In this document: positions 1 through 7,572 of the stretch, piece after piece
Position numbering within the stretch: the stretch's first letter is position 1
How the letters are laid out: each line of letters starts with the position of its first letter
Source: Fusibacter sp. A1
Lineage (GTDB): Bacteria > Bacillota > Clostridia > Peptostreptococcales > Acidaminobacteraceae
Reading direction: 5' to 3'
Assembly (NCBI RefSeq): GCF_004125825.1
Contig: NZ_QQWI01000001.1
Coordinates: 186,001-250,000, forward strand
Length of the DNA stretch: 64,000 nt
Translations under genes and position numbers: made by a program
Notes under the pieces: model-generated
What the model saw: the letters and a program-made list of their open reading frames with translations, nothing else
What the model was told of the DNA's origin: nothing
Database searches by the model: none

Positions 1-441
1 GGTAGGCGTCCATTCATTTAAAAGCAGCCTCTTCACAGGCTTTTTCACTTGCAAATAGTCTAATATGATATCCCCTATGATCTGACCCTCACGGTCGAAG
101 TCACAGGCGGAGATCACTCCAGTCACCTTATCGTCCTCGATCAGTCTCCTGATTGTATCAAGCTGTTTCTTCGCGCCCTCATCCACGACATGCCTGTTCT
201 TTGAATCCCCTTTGATCTTATATTGAAACGGGTGCGGTACAAAGGGAAAATTCTCCAGTCGCCACCCCGCCATTTTTTCGTCGTAATCCTTCGCGTCAAA
301 AAGCTCGAGTAAATGACCGAACGCCCATGTGACATAAGCCTTATCGGATTCATAATACCCGTCACGCCTATTCTTTGCACCAATAGCTTCAGCGATATTT
401 TTTGCGACGGATGGTTTTTCAGCAATTATTACCTTAGACAT
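1..441 (-). CDS. topB: DNA topoisomerase III (type IA), 5' part
   Basis: This is the N-terminal 147 codons of a gene running leftward out of the window. It starts at an ATG (439-441) preceded by AAGAAGG at about 7 nt. The protein opens with SKVIIAEKPSVA, the TOPRIM signature of type IA topoisomerases, and later has ACDFDREGQ, the acidic DxD-type magnesium motif of the same fold. Enzymes of this family cut and reseal one DNA strand through a tyrosine, removing negative supercoils and decatenating DNA. The TopB assignment over TopA rests on the KPSVA start and the WAFGHLLEL stretch. The catalytic tyrosine lies outside the window. The gene is open at position 1, so intactness cannot be judged. 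Confidence 0.9.
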   Translation of the reverse strand, partial: MSKVIIAEKPSVAKNIAEAIGAKNRRDGYYESDKAYVTWAFGHLLELFDAKDYDEKMAGWRLENFPFVPHPFQYKIKGDSKNRHVVDEGAKKQLDTIRRLIEDDKVTGVISACDFDREGQIIGDIILDYLQVKKPVKRLLLNEWTPT

Positions 442-554
442 ATAAAACCTTCTTCTCTTAAACAACCGGCGATTAATCTGATACACCACTTATTATACGC
501 TGTAATCAGCCAACAAACAAATCTCAAATCGTATCCGCCACCAAATGAAACACA

Positions 555-1343
555 TTAACCACTTGTCATTCGATACACATAACTCCTGGAAATTCCAAAA
601 TACTCAGCGATCACAGTCGCCGAAACGTTAAACTCCCATCTTAAAACCTCTAGCAACTGCATTCTCAACGTCAGAAAATATTCTTCGATCCCCATGCCAA
701 GCATCATTTTTTGATCATATTCCAATACATTGAAAAAGGCGTCGATAAAATCACGGTCTCTCACGCTTATGCTTTTTACTTTCATAATCGCTTGCTCAAT
801 TTCCTCTTCAATCGATTTGCTTAAAATGACATTAAACTGCTCAGTGGCATCCTGCTGATTCTCACCAAGCATTTCATAAGCTAAATCAAGGTCGCAAATT
901 CCGCTACCTGCCTGGTACTCATTAAAGGAAGACCAAGGATATTCATAGTCAGTTGTAAGACCTGCCTTTATTGGATTCCTATGAATATACCTTAAAAGAT
1001 TTCTGTAATAGCCACGCTTTGCACAGTAGCAATTCTTGTATCTGCCTGAATAGTTCAATCCGAAGGTGTCTTTTTTATGGTGAAACCATTTCGAATAGGC
1101 CAGTTGCACATCATGCATGAAGGTGCCGATATGTGTTTCACCTGTTGCGATTAGAAAATGAGCATGGTTGTCCATCATACAATAAGCCAGCAGACTCACC
1201 TCGTGTATCTTTTTATAGAATACGAATAGAGTCAGATATTTTTCTTTTTCGCGGTCATGCTTAAATATGTAATTGCCGTTATTGCCTCTAACGATCACGT
1301 GATGAATAGCTCCCGGATGATCCAGTCTTTTTCTATAAACCAC
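555..1343 (-). CDS. REP-associated tyrosine transposase (RAYT, Y1_Tnp/IS200-like)
   Basis: A 262-aa protein of the HUH Y1 transposase superfamily. HAH at residues 60-62 is the metal-binding HUH pair, Tyr83 in LAYSKWF is the likely nucleophile, and RNPIKAGL is the conserved motif after it. The C-terminus carries a helix-turn-helix-like stretch (IAEYFGISRSYVYR) typical of RAYTs. I chose a GTG start at 1343 because AGGAGG lies 8 nt before it; a GTG three codons upstream sits inside that ribosome binding site. RAYTs are single-copy domesticated transposases that act on REP hairpins rather than on their own ends. Two REP-like repeats lie just upstream (1429-1510). No terminal inverted repeats or target duplication were seen. 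Confidence 0.85.
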   Translation of the reverse strand: MVYRKRLDHPGAIHHVIVRGNNGNYIFKHDREKEKYLTLFVFYKKIHEVSLLAYCMMDNHAHFLIATGETHIGTFMHDVQLAYSKWFHHKKDTFGLNYSGRYKNCYCAKRGYYRNLLRYIHRNPIKAGLTTDYEYPWSSFNEYQAGSGICDLDLAYEMLGENQQDATEQFNVILSKSIEEEIEQAIMKVKSISVRDRDFIDAFFNVLEYDQKMMLGMGIEEYFLTLRMQLLEVLRWEFNVSATVIAEYFGISRSYVYRMTSG

Positions 1344-1428
1344 TATACCCACCTCCTAACCTAATCTATTTTATCTTATTGAAAAGCAATATTGGTCTGC
1401 AAGTTGCATCATACATAATATGGAAATA

Positions 1429-1463
1429 GTGTCGCTAAGGGAAGTCGATACGCTCTGGGACAC
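1429..1463. repeat. REP-like repeat, copy 1
   Basis: A 35-bp element bounded by GTGTC and its complement GACAC. It is nearly identical to a second copy 15 bp further on (shared blocks GTGTCGCT, AGGGAAG, GATACG, TCTGGGAC). Its position next to a RAYT gene fits a REP sequence. The element lies between the divergent RAYT and padR genes. Confidence 0.6.
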
Positions 1464-1477
1464 ATTATTTTACAATT

Positions 1478-1510
1478 GTGTCGCTGAGGGAAGCTGATAC
1501 GTTCTGGGAC
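1478..1510. repeat. REP-like repeat, copy 2
   Basis: Second copy of the RAYT-linked repeat, in direct orientation to copy 1. The left end is GTGTC and the right end is GGGAC followed by TC, so the terminal pairing is less perfect than in copy 1. It ends 12 bp before the -35 box of padR. Confidence 0.6.
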
Positions 1511-1522
1511 TCTTTTGATGAC

Positions 1523-1563
1523 TTGACAGGTGGTGTTTTATGACCTAGTATATACATAGATAC
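1523..1563 (+). promoter_or_regulatory. padR promoter with palindromic candidate PadR operator
   Basis: TTGACA (1523-1528), a 17-bp spacer and TAGTAT (1546-1551) form a good sigma-A promoter. An imperfect palindrome, GTATATACATAGATAC (1548-1563), overlaps the -10 box and presumed start site. AT-rich dyads of this kind are typical PadR targets, so autorepression is inferred. Confidence 0.6.
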
Positions 1564-1591
1564 TCAATGCATATGAATTCGAGGTATAACT

Positions 1592-1936
1592 ATGAAACTT
1601 TCAAAAGAACTGGTTAAGGGCTCCACAGTGCTGCTGGTGCTCAATTTACTTAAAAACAAACCAATGTACGGTTACGAGATGATCAAAAACATGGAACTCA
1701 TCAGCAGCGGAACCTTTGAGTGGAAGGAAGGTACGCTCTACCCGATCCTTCACGGTCTCGAAGTGGACGGTATGCTGGATTCGTTCTGGGAGACGCCTGA
1801 AAATGGACGCAAGCGCAAATATTATCAAATCACAAAGAAGGGACTTAAGCTACTCGACCAAAAACAATCCGAATGGAAGCAGTTCACGACAGCAATGGAT
1901 GTCGCTCTTGGAGGTATGAAATGGATCAAGGCATAA
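1592..1936 (+). CDS. PadR family transcriptional regulator
   Basis: A 114-aa winged-helix regulator of the PadR family. The N-terminal region LLVLNLLKNKPMYGYEMIK and the later GTLYPILHGLE and KRKYYQIT segments are the usual PadR HTH and wing. The length is typical of the short PadR subfamily, with a single C-terminal dimerisation helix. The ATG start has GAGG about 9 nt upstream. The last 16 nt overlap the start of the next gene (1921), which encodes a HAAS-type membrane protein; such PadR-HAAS pairs are common in Firmicutes and usually act together as a small signalling unit. Likely autoregulated through the dyad at 1548-1563. The ligand is unknown. Confidence 0.9.
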   Translation: MKLSKELVKGSTVLLVLNLLKNKPMYGYEMIKNMELISSGTFEWKEGTLYPILHGLEVDGMLDSFWETPENGRKRKYYQITKKGLKLLDQKQSEWKQFTTAMDVALGGMKWIKA

Positions 1937-2817
1937 CTACCTTTGTTGACGATGTGCTCAGGCAGGTGATCAATACAGGTGCGCATGACGCGATACGTGA
2001 TGAGCTGATTGACCACTATGCGACAACTGCCGAAGCCTATTTGGATTGCGGTGATAGTGAATACGAGGCGAATCGTAAAGCCCTGGCTTCACTGGGGGAC
2101 GGCAAATCCATCGGCAAGCAACTGAACAACGTATGGTTTCCTCAGCTGAAGTGGACGATCCAGTGGTGTGTAGTGACACTCGTCATCCTGCTACTTTACT
2201 CGTATCTCTTTATTAACGAGACCTCCTTGTTCTCAAAGGCATCTTTCCTGATGATATTTGTCGCTATGGGTATCGATATCCTTTCTCAGTCCTGCACACT
2301 CAAGTACATTTATAGTTACTACAAGCAGGTCGAGCTGCCCTTTGTCAGAATCTACCCCTTAAAAAAAACTCAAAAGAACAGCATAAGTTACATAGAAAAA
2401 TTGACCAATCGTTTAGCAGTCGTCTTTGGAGTGTTCTTTGGAGTCCTAATGATCGCATCGACGGTTTCGCTTGCATTTGAAACAGAGACACTTTTAGCGG
2501 CCGATCGATTGACAAGTCTGGCACTACCCCTTATCTTTTATAAGGTTTTCTTCTTAACCTTTAAGATGATGAAATCTCCGATCGTTGTGATGGACCACCG
2601 GGGAGTATGGATTCAGGGTGCGACCATCCCATATCTTAAATGGTCATCTATCAAGGAGCTTAAGTTTTACACTAATTACAAAAAACAATATGTATGCGAG
2701 TTCATCCGATTCAATCACAAGGGCAGAGTCACCATGCCGTGTCTTCCGCTTGATCAGGAGTCGATTATTCATCTGTTTGAATGCTATTCGCAAAAACAAG
2801 TCAGCACTTCACCTTAA
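1921..2817 (+). CDS. HAAS/DUF1700-like membrane protein, PadR partner
   Basis: A 298-aa membrane protein. ATG at 1921 is preferred over longer forms because GAGGT lies 5 nt upstream and the gene is then translationally coupled to padR by a 16-nt overlap. Residues about 1-75 (DDVLRQV, DELIDHY, ANRKALASLGD) resemble the HAAS/permease-prefix helical domain found next to PadR regulators. Four hydrophobic segments follow between about residues 75 and 215, then a soluble C-terminal domain of about 80 residues (VWIQGATIPYLKW) that resembles a PH-like fold. The function is not known; a role in sensing membrane state for the PadR protein is inferred from the pairing. Confidence 0.75.
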   Translation: MDQGITTFVDDVLRQVINTGAHDAIRDELIDHYATTAEAYLDCGDSEYEANRKALASLGDGKSIGKQLNNVWFPQLKWTIQWCVVTLVILLLYSYLFINETSLFSKASFLMIFVAMGIDILSQSCTLKYIYSYYKQVELPFVRIYPLKKTQKNSISYIEKLTNRLAVVFGVFFGVLMIASTVSLAFETETLLAADRLTSLALPLIFYKVFFLTFKMMKSPIVVMDHRGVWIQGATIPYLKWSSIKELKFYTNYKKQYVCEFIRFNHKGRVTMPCLPLDQESIIHLFECYSQKQVSTSP

Positions 2818-2836
2818 GGGCGAAGTGCTGTTTGTG
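2802..2836. terminator. Terminator between convergent genes
   Basis: CAGCACTTC (2802-2810) pairs with GAAGTGCTG (2822-2830). The stop codon of the HAAS gene lies in the loop. A short T-rich tail follows on the plus strand, and ACTTGTTTTTG follows on the minus strand, so it probably serves both directions. Confidence 0.7.
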
Positions 2837-2862
2837 TTCATTGATCTTGTTGATGGCTACGC

Positions 2863-3918
2863 TTATTCCGCCAAGATGTCATTTAAGATCGCATCGGTGG
2901 TTAAAAGTTCAATCGCTTTTTTTGGGTTTTCTGCTAGATGAATTGTCGTATACCGGTTGGGTTTGACATTGGGAGCTGCTTGTATGGCGCGTTTCACAAT
3001 TTTTTTTGAAATCGAGAGCGACTTCGCATGGGCAAAAAATCCGGTATCTGTTAGAAACGTTCTTACCCTTTCCACCCGATGCTCTTGGACAAGTGCCATG
3101 ATATAAGTCGCAATTCCTACCTGCACGCCGTGCAGATACTTTCCAGGTACGATAGAGTCCATCGCATGGGATATCAGGTGTTCGCTTCCGCTTGCAGGCG
3201 CGCTGTGCCCTGCGACCTCCATGCTGATTCCACTCATGATCAGCGAGTCCACCACTTCTTTGATAAAGAGTCCCTCCCTGATATAGGAAAAAGGAAGCCG
3301 TACAACGCTGTTGACCGATTTTTTCGCGGTCAAGAGGGCATATTGGTCCACCTGGCCGATCCCATGATTTACTTCAAATTGCCAATCGTAGTTGGCTGTG
3401 ATCTTTGAGACCACATCTCCAAGTCCGCTGTAATAGAATCGCTCTGGCGCGGTGGATAGAATCGATAGGTCTGCAATCACGCCGTAAGGCATCAGTGCTT
3501 TCACGCTTTTTCTTTTTCCATTCACATACAGTGAAGCTCCAGAGCTTGCAAATCCGTCATTGGAAATACTCGTCGGTATGCTGATAAATGGCACCGCGCG
3601 TAAAAAGCTGACAAACTTGCCTGAATCGATTGCCTTACCTCCCCCCATCGCTAGGATCACATCCATTTCATCAAATCCGTATGCGATAGGTGTCAGTTTC
3701 TCTACTGCGAGTTCTTCAAGTACGATAGGCCCGACTACCTCAAGCGTTTCATCGGACAAGAGCGGTTGCATCTTCTGTTCGAATAGCTCTTCGATTCCCG
3801 CACCCACAAGGAATAGGATCCGTTTGAATCCATGCGCCTTAAGGCTTCTTGGCAAATCGGATAAGGCGTCGTACCTGCTTTCTATGAGCCTTGGTATGGC
3901 TATCGCCTGGCTTCTCAT
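2863..3918 (-). CDS. sn-glycerol-1-phosphate dehydrogenase (Fe-ADH family)
   Basis: A 351-aa NAD(P)-dependent dehydrogenase that reduces dihydroxyacetone phosphate to sn-glycerol-1-phosphate (AraM/EgsA type). Visible motifs are AMGGGKAIDSGK (nucleotide binding), SIPTSISNDGFAS, and metal ligands in GLGDVVSK, EHLISHAMD and LHGVQVG. The ATG at 3918 follows AGAGGTG; its A overlaps the TGA stop of the upstream HAD gene (TGATG), indicating translational coupling. A TTG one codon earlier is possible. In Bacillus AraM supplies PcrB with G1P for heptaprenylglyceryl phosphate; no pcrB is visible here. The HAD neighbour suggests a different or additional use. Confidence 0.88.
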   Translation of the reverse strand: MRSQAIAIPRLIESRYDALSDLPRSLKAHGFKRILFLVGAGIEELFEQKMQPLLSDETLEVVGPIVLEELAVEKLTPIAYGFDEMDVILAMGGGKAIDSGKFVSFLRAVPFISIPTSISNDGFASSGASLYVNGKRKSVKALMPYGVIADLSILSTAPERFYYSGLGDVVSKITANYDWQFEVNHGIGQVDQYALLTAKKSVNSVVRLPFSYIREGLFIKEVVDSLIMSGISMEVAGHSAPASGSEHLISHAMDSIVPGKYLHGVQVGIATYIMALVQEHRVERVRTFLTDTGFFAHAKSLSISKKIVKRAIQAAPNVKPNRYTTIHLAENPKKAIELLTTDAILNDILAE

Positions 3919-4556
3919 CAAACACCTCTTTTCAGATGGTCGACTACTTCTTCATAAGTTTCAAATTCAATGCAGTCCTTTCCTGCTTGTTTGACAAGCT
4001 CGATCAGTTCTCCCTTGGCAAAGATCACATCGGCCTCTAAGGCGGCTGACAAATCGGGCTCCGTGTCACCTGCGAAGTAGATCCTATCATACTCTTTTTT
4101 AAAAGAGCGCATCACTTCGCCTTTATCGATTCCAAAGACATCCGAATAGAAGGGACTTTGCACATTTGGTGCCATCCGCATGATCCCTTCTTCAAAAAAT
4201 CCAGGGTTGGTGATGACATCGACATGTTCATAACCTTCTTTTTTAAGCACGTCCTGAATGTATCTGTCAAAGCCCGCACTGACAAATTTAAAGTCGATTT
4301 GCTGGTCTGACAGATAGGTCAATAGCGCTCTTAGATGTCCATCAAGTTCGATGGTACCAATTAGCGATTCATACTCGCTATCTGTCAGCTGATGCCAACC
4401 AAAAATTTTATTTAAAAAATGATAATCCACCTTACCGGTTTTTCGATGTTCCCTGACATAGGTCCATCCTTCATCTCCAATTTTATTGAGCACTATCTTA
4501 TAAAAATCAAGCGCAGTTGCAGTTCCGTCAAAATCGGATACGAATAGTTTTTTCAT
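3918..4556 (-). CDS. HAD-superfamily phosphatase (MtnX/SerB-like)
   Basis: A 212-aa HAD-IB type hydrolase. Motif I is SDFDGTAT (residues 7-14), motif II is KFVSAGFD, motif III includes DKGEV, and motif IV is FAGDTEPDLSAA; IFAKGEL near the end is characteristic of the MtnX-like subgroup. It is therefore expected to remove phosphate from a small molecule in the cytoplasm. The start ATG has GGAGG just upstream. It lies 26 bp after lon and overlaps the G1P dehydrogenase by 1 nt, so these three are probably one transcript. The substrate is not determinable; given the coupling, a glycerol phosphate or a downstream metabolite is a reasonable guess. Confidence 0.8.
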   Translation of the reverse strand: MKKLFVSDFDGTATALDFYKIVLNKIGDEGWTYVREHRKTGKVDYHFLNKIFGWHQLTDSEYESLIGTIELDGHLRALLTYLSDQQIDFKFVSAGFDRYIQDVLKKEGYEHVDVITNPGFFEEGIMRMAPNVQSPFYSDVFGIDKGEVMRSFKKEYDRIYFAGDTEPDLSAALEADVIFAKGELIELVKQAGKDCIEFETYEEVVDHLKRGV

Positions 4557-4582
4557 GCATGCCTCCTAAAGTTGTGCAAGAG

Positions 4583-6943
4583 CTACTGTGAAAGCTCCTG
4601 ATGTTCAGCCTTCAGATCGATTGTGTCCGGTTTCATATTCTTGCTGCCCGATTCGATACCCAAGGCGATGCTTAGTACATCATCGATGGTCTTCGCGAAC
4701 TCGAACAGGAGCGTGTCCTTTACTTCTGCTGGCACATCTTCTAAATCCTGCTTATTCTCATATGGCAACATTACCCGCTTTATGCCTGAACGATGCGCTG
4801 CGATAACTTTTTCTTTGATTCCTCCGACTGGAAGCACAGCTCCCCTTAAGGATATCTCACCGGTCATCGCAAGCTTGGCGTCTACGGCGATGCCTGTCAC
4901 CAGCGAAGCGATAGTCGTGAATAGGGTGACACCCGCCGATGGACCGTCTTTCGGTGTCGCGCCTGCTGGAATATGAATATGCAGATCATGGGTTTCAAAT
5001 TTGAAATCCATGACATAGTCGCTTAAGTTCGCTCTCACAAGACTCAAAGAGATTCTCGCAGACTCTTTCATCACATCGCCAAGCTGTCCTGTCAGGATCA
5101 GCTCTCCCTTGCCAGGCATGAAGGCCGATTCGATAAACAGCACGTCTCCACCGACAGGTGTCCACGCCAGTCCTGTGACGACACCCGATTTATTGGTATC
5201 TGCCACCATATCGTATCTGGTGATCTCATGACCTAGAATCTCGTTCAACATCTCTTTCTCGATCACATAAGGCTTGTCCACCTGATTGGTCACGATTTTT
5301 TCTGCCGATACCCGAATAATTTTCGCAATCTGGCGTTTTAGGGTTCTTACGCCTGCTTCTCTTGTATATTTATCGATAATCAACCTAAATGTATCATCGC
5401 TTATCAGAAGGTCATCTCTAGTCAATCCATGTTCCTCAAGCTCTTGGTCAAACAGATGCTTCACTGCGATATGAAACTTTTCTGTAGAGGTATAGCTATC
5501 CACTTGTATCACTTCAAGTCTATCTACAAGCGCTCCTGGAATCGTTCTCAGGTCGTTGGCGGTCGCAATGAAGAACACATCGCTTAAGTCGTAGGGGACA
5601 TCAAGGTAATGGTCCATAAAGGTGTTGTTCTGCTCAGGATCGAGCACCTCTAGCAAGGCGCTGGAAGGATCACCCTGAAACGACGACCCTAATTTATCGA
5701 CTTCATCGAGTACGAAAACGGGATTGTTCGTTCCTGAGCGTTTCATTCCCTGAATAATCTTACCGGGCATGGCCCCGATGTAGGTCCTTCTATGGCCCCT
5801 GATTTCGGCTTCATCCCTGACTCCGCCAAGACTTGCCCTGACATAGGCCCTGTCAAGGGTTTTAGCGATGCTCTTCGCTAGACTTGTCTTGCCTGTTCCC
5901 GGAGGTCCCACTAGTAAGAGGATAGATCCCTGCTTTTCATTCTTTAGCTTCATGACGGTCAGGTGCTGTACTACCCTGTCCTTGATCTTTTGCATGCCAT
6001 AGTGGTGCTCATCAAGGATACTCCTCGCGTTTTCGATGGCGATAGGCTTCACCTTCGCCTTAGCCCATTCAAGGTCCAAAAGTAGCTCGAGATAGCTTTT
6101 GATGACATTCGATTCCGCCTGGTTGGGTCCCATGCGCTTAAGCTTTGCAAGTTCCTCTCTGGCGATTTTCTTCACTTCTTCTGGAAAATACTTTTCCTCG
6201 ATCAGTTTTTCATAGTCTTTTCCAAGACCGCTTTCGTCATACTCTCCCAGCTCCTCCTGAATGGCTTTGAGCTGTTCTCTGAGCATACGCTCGCGATAAG
6301 CCTTGTTCATGTCCTTAGACATTTTCGACTGAAGCTCTACCTGAAACTTGATGTATTCTTTTCTCTCGATCAATAAGTCGATCATTCTAAGGCTTCTCTT
6401 CCTCAAAGAAACCATTTCCATGAGGTCCTGCTTCTCCTCAATGCTTAGGTTCATAAAGGGCATCAAAGTCGCGATCATCTCATTCAGATTGTCGATGGTA
6501 TCAAGCGCCTCCTGAAACCGTTCGGATCCCTTGATCTGCTCGGCGATTTCAGCGGTCGTCTCCTTGATATATTTTAGTATATCCGACTCGCTTTTAGCGT
6601 CGATATCTATGATGTCCGGTAATTCCTTGGCGATACCTCTGAAATGATTTTCTTCTGGAATCAGTTCCAACAGCTCGACACGTTCTTTCACGTACAACTG
6701 AACCGTAGTAAGATTATTCCTACTGCTGACGTTATGGACTTCAACCAGGTTACCGATTAGGTAGACATCTTCTTTTGTTCTTAACTTTTCATGATAGTCT
6801 TTCAGTGTAAATGCGATCGCACTTCCACCTTCGATCCTTATGGCTTCAAACAGCTTAAAGTCAATGGGACTATCCGCTGTGATCTGCATTTCCTTGCCGC
6901 TAAATAGCACTATATTTCTGAGTGGAATCAACAATTTATTCAT
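4583..6943 (-). CDS. lon: ATP-dependent Lon protease
   Basis: A 786-aa LonA-type protease, full length for the family. The N-terminal LAN domain begins at LIPLRNIVLF. Walker A is GPPGTGKTS (Gly346 to Lys352) and Walker B is VFVLDEVDKL. The catalytic dyad is Ser669 in KDGPSAG and Lys712 in GGIKEK, 43 residues apart as in characterised Lon enzymes. Lon unfolds and degrades damaged and regulatory proteins in the cytoplasm. The ATG follows GGAGGTGACAT. No CIRCE or CtsR-type heat-shock operator was seen in the 80 bp before the gene. It lies downstream of a marR gene on the same strand and upstream of the HAD and G1P dehydrogenase genes, so co-transcription is likely. Confidence 0.97.
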   Translation of the reverse strand: MNKLLIPLRNIVLFSGKEMQITADSPIDFKLFEAIRIEGGSAIAFTLKDYHEKLRTKEDVYLIGNLVEVHNVSSRNNLTTVQLYVKERVELLELIPEENHFRGIAKELPDIIDIDAKSESDILKYIKETTAEIAEQIKGSERFQEALDTIDNLNEMIATLMPFMNLSIEEKQDLMEMVSLRKRSLRMIDLLIERKEYIKFQVELQSKMSKDMNKAYRERMLREQLKAIQEELGEYDESGLGKDYEKLIEEKYFPEEVKKIAREELAKLKRMGPNQAESNVIKSYLELLLDLEWAKAKVKPIAIENARSILDEHHYGMQKIKDRVVQHLTVMKLKNEKQGSILLLVGPPGTGKTSLAKSIAKTLDRAYVRASLGGVRDEAEIRGHRRTYIGAMPGKIIQGMKRSGTNNPVFVLDEVDKLGSSFQGDPSSALLEVLDPEQNNTFMDHYLDVPYDLSDVFFIATANDLRTIPGALVDRLEVIQVDSYTSTEKFHIAVKHLFDQELEEHGLTRDDLLISDDTFRLIIDKYTREAGVRTLKRQIAKIIRVSAEKIVTNQVDKPYVIEKEMLNEILGHEITRYDMVADTNKSGVVTGLAWTPVGGDVLFIESAFMPGKGELILTGQLGDVMKESARISLSLVRANLSDYVMDFKFETHDLHIHIPAGATPKDGPSAGVTLFTTIASLVTGIAVDAKLAMTGEISLRGAVLPVGGIKEKVIAAHRSGIKRVMLPYENKQDLEDVPAEVKDTLLFEFAKTIDDVLSIALGIESGSKNMKPDTIDLKAEHQELSQ

Positions 6944-7023
6944 ATGTCACCTCCATTAGTCCATCTGACAGTTTATGCTAAATGCCATCTGGTTAAGCGC
7001 GTCCTTGCTTTACTTCTTTAAAC

Positions 7024-7440
7024 TCAAGCTAGTTTTTTTAAAACCGAGATCAGTACTTCAAGGTCTTCTTCAGAAAGTCGACTCTCAATGGTCGAAGCTA
7101 AATACTTTGCGGTTAGTTCATCAAGAGTGGCAAGGTGTTTTCCTTTTTCTGTAAGCTTCAAGTAAAACACACGTCCATCCTCAGGACAACTTTGTTTAAC
7201 CACATAGTCGTTTTTTATGAATTTTTTAACCATCTCCGTGACAGTCGGCTTGGACAAGTTCAGCATTTCTGCGAGTTGACTCGTCGTAATCGCCTGGTGC
7301 TCATGAAACACCTTCAAATAATTGATTTGCTTAAGACTCATTTCTGAAAGTTTCAGATCTTCTAGCATCTTTGTGTAGCAGCGACCTTTTAACTTCGATA
7401 GATTTGAAATGCCTCGGATCAATTCGTCATTGGATTTCAT
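7024..7440 (-). CDS. MarR family transcriptional regulator
   Basis: A 138-aa winged-helix regulator. The HTH is clear (ITTSQLAEMLNLSKPTVTEMVKKF, about residues 53-76), followed by the wing (DGRVFYLKLTEKG) and C-terminal dimerisation helices. ATG at 7440 is preferred over the adjacent TTG because it sits at better spacing from GGGGTGA. A strong promoter and an inverted repeat lie directly upstream (7453-7507), consistent with autorepression. The gene precedes lon by 80 bp on the same strand. The N-terminal residues (ELIRGISNLSKLKGRCYT) do not indicate a ligand. Confidence 0.9.
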   Translation of the reverse strand: MKSNDELIRGISNLSKLKGRCYTKMLEDLKLSEMSLKQINYLKVFHEHQAITTSQLAEMLNLSKPTVTEMVKKFIKNDYVVKQSCPEDGRVFYLKLTEKGKHLATLDELTAKYLASTIESRLSEEDLEVLISVLKKLA

Positions 7441-7452
7441 CAAATCACCCCT

Positions 7453-7507
7453 TAGTTAGTTTGGTTTTCCCTAACTATAGGATACACCCCTTCACACTGT
7501 CTGTCAA
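7453..7507 (-). promoter_or_regulatory. marR promoter and inverted-repeat operator
   Basis: On the minus strand TTGACA (7507-7502), 17 bp, TATCCT (7484-7479) form a strong promoter. Just downstream, CTAACTA (7471-7477) and TAGTTAG (7453-7459) form an inverted repeat spaced by 11 bp, covering the presumed start site. This is a plausible autoregulatory MarR site. Confidence 0.65.
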
Positions 7508-7523
7508 TTCGGCGAATACCATG

Positions 7524-7554
7524 AAAAAAGCTCCCATCTTCTACAAGCGGGAGC
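7524..7554 (-). terminator. Terminator after rsgI
   Basis: GGGAGC (7549-7554) and GCTCCC (7530-7535) form the stem; on the minus strand it is followed by TTTTTT. It lies 19 bp after the rsgI stop codon. Confidence 0.8.
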
Positions 7555-7572
7555 CTCTTCTAATACATTTAT

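Noticed and set aside
555-1512. A complete IS200-type insertion sequence
   Set aside because: No terminal hairpin pair around the gene and no tnpB; the C-terminal HTH and linked repeats fit a RAYT instead.
6944-7023. Heat-shock operator (CIRCE or CtsR type) before lon
   Set aside because: Neither consensus was found in the 80-bp gap.
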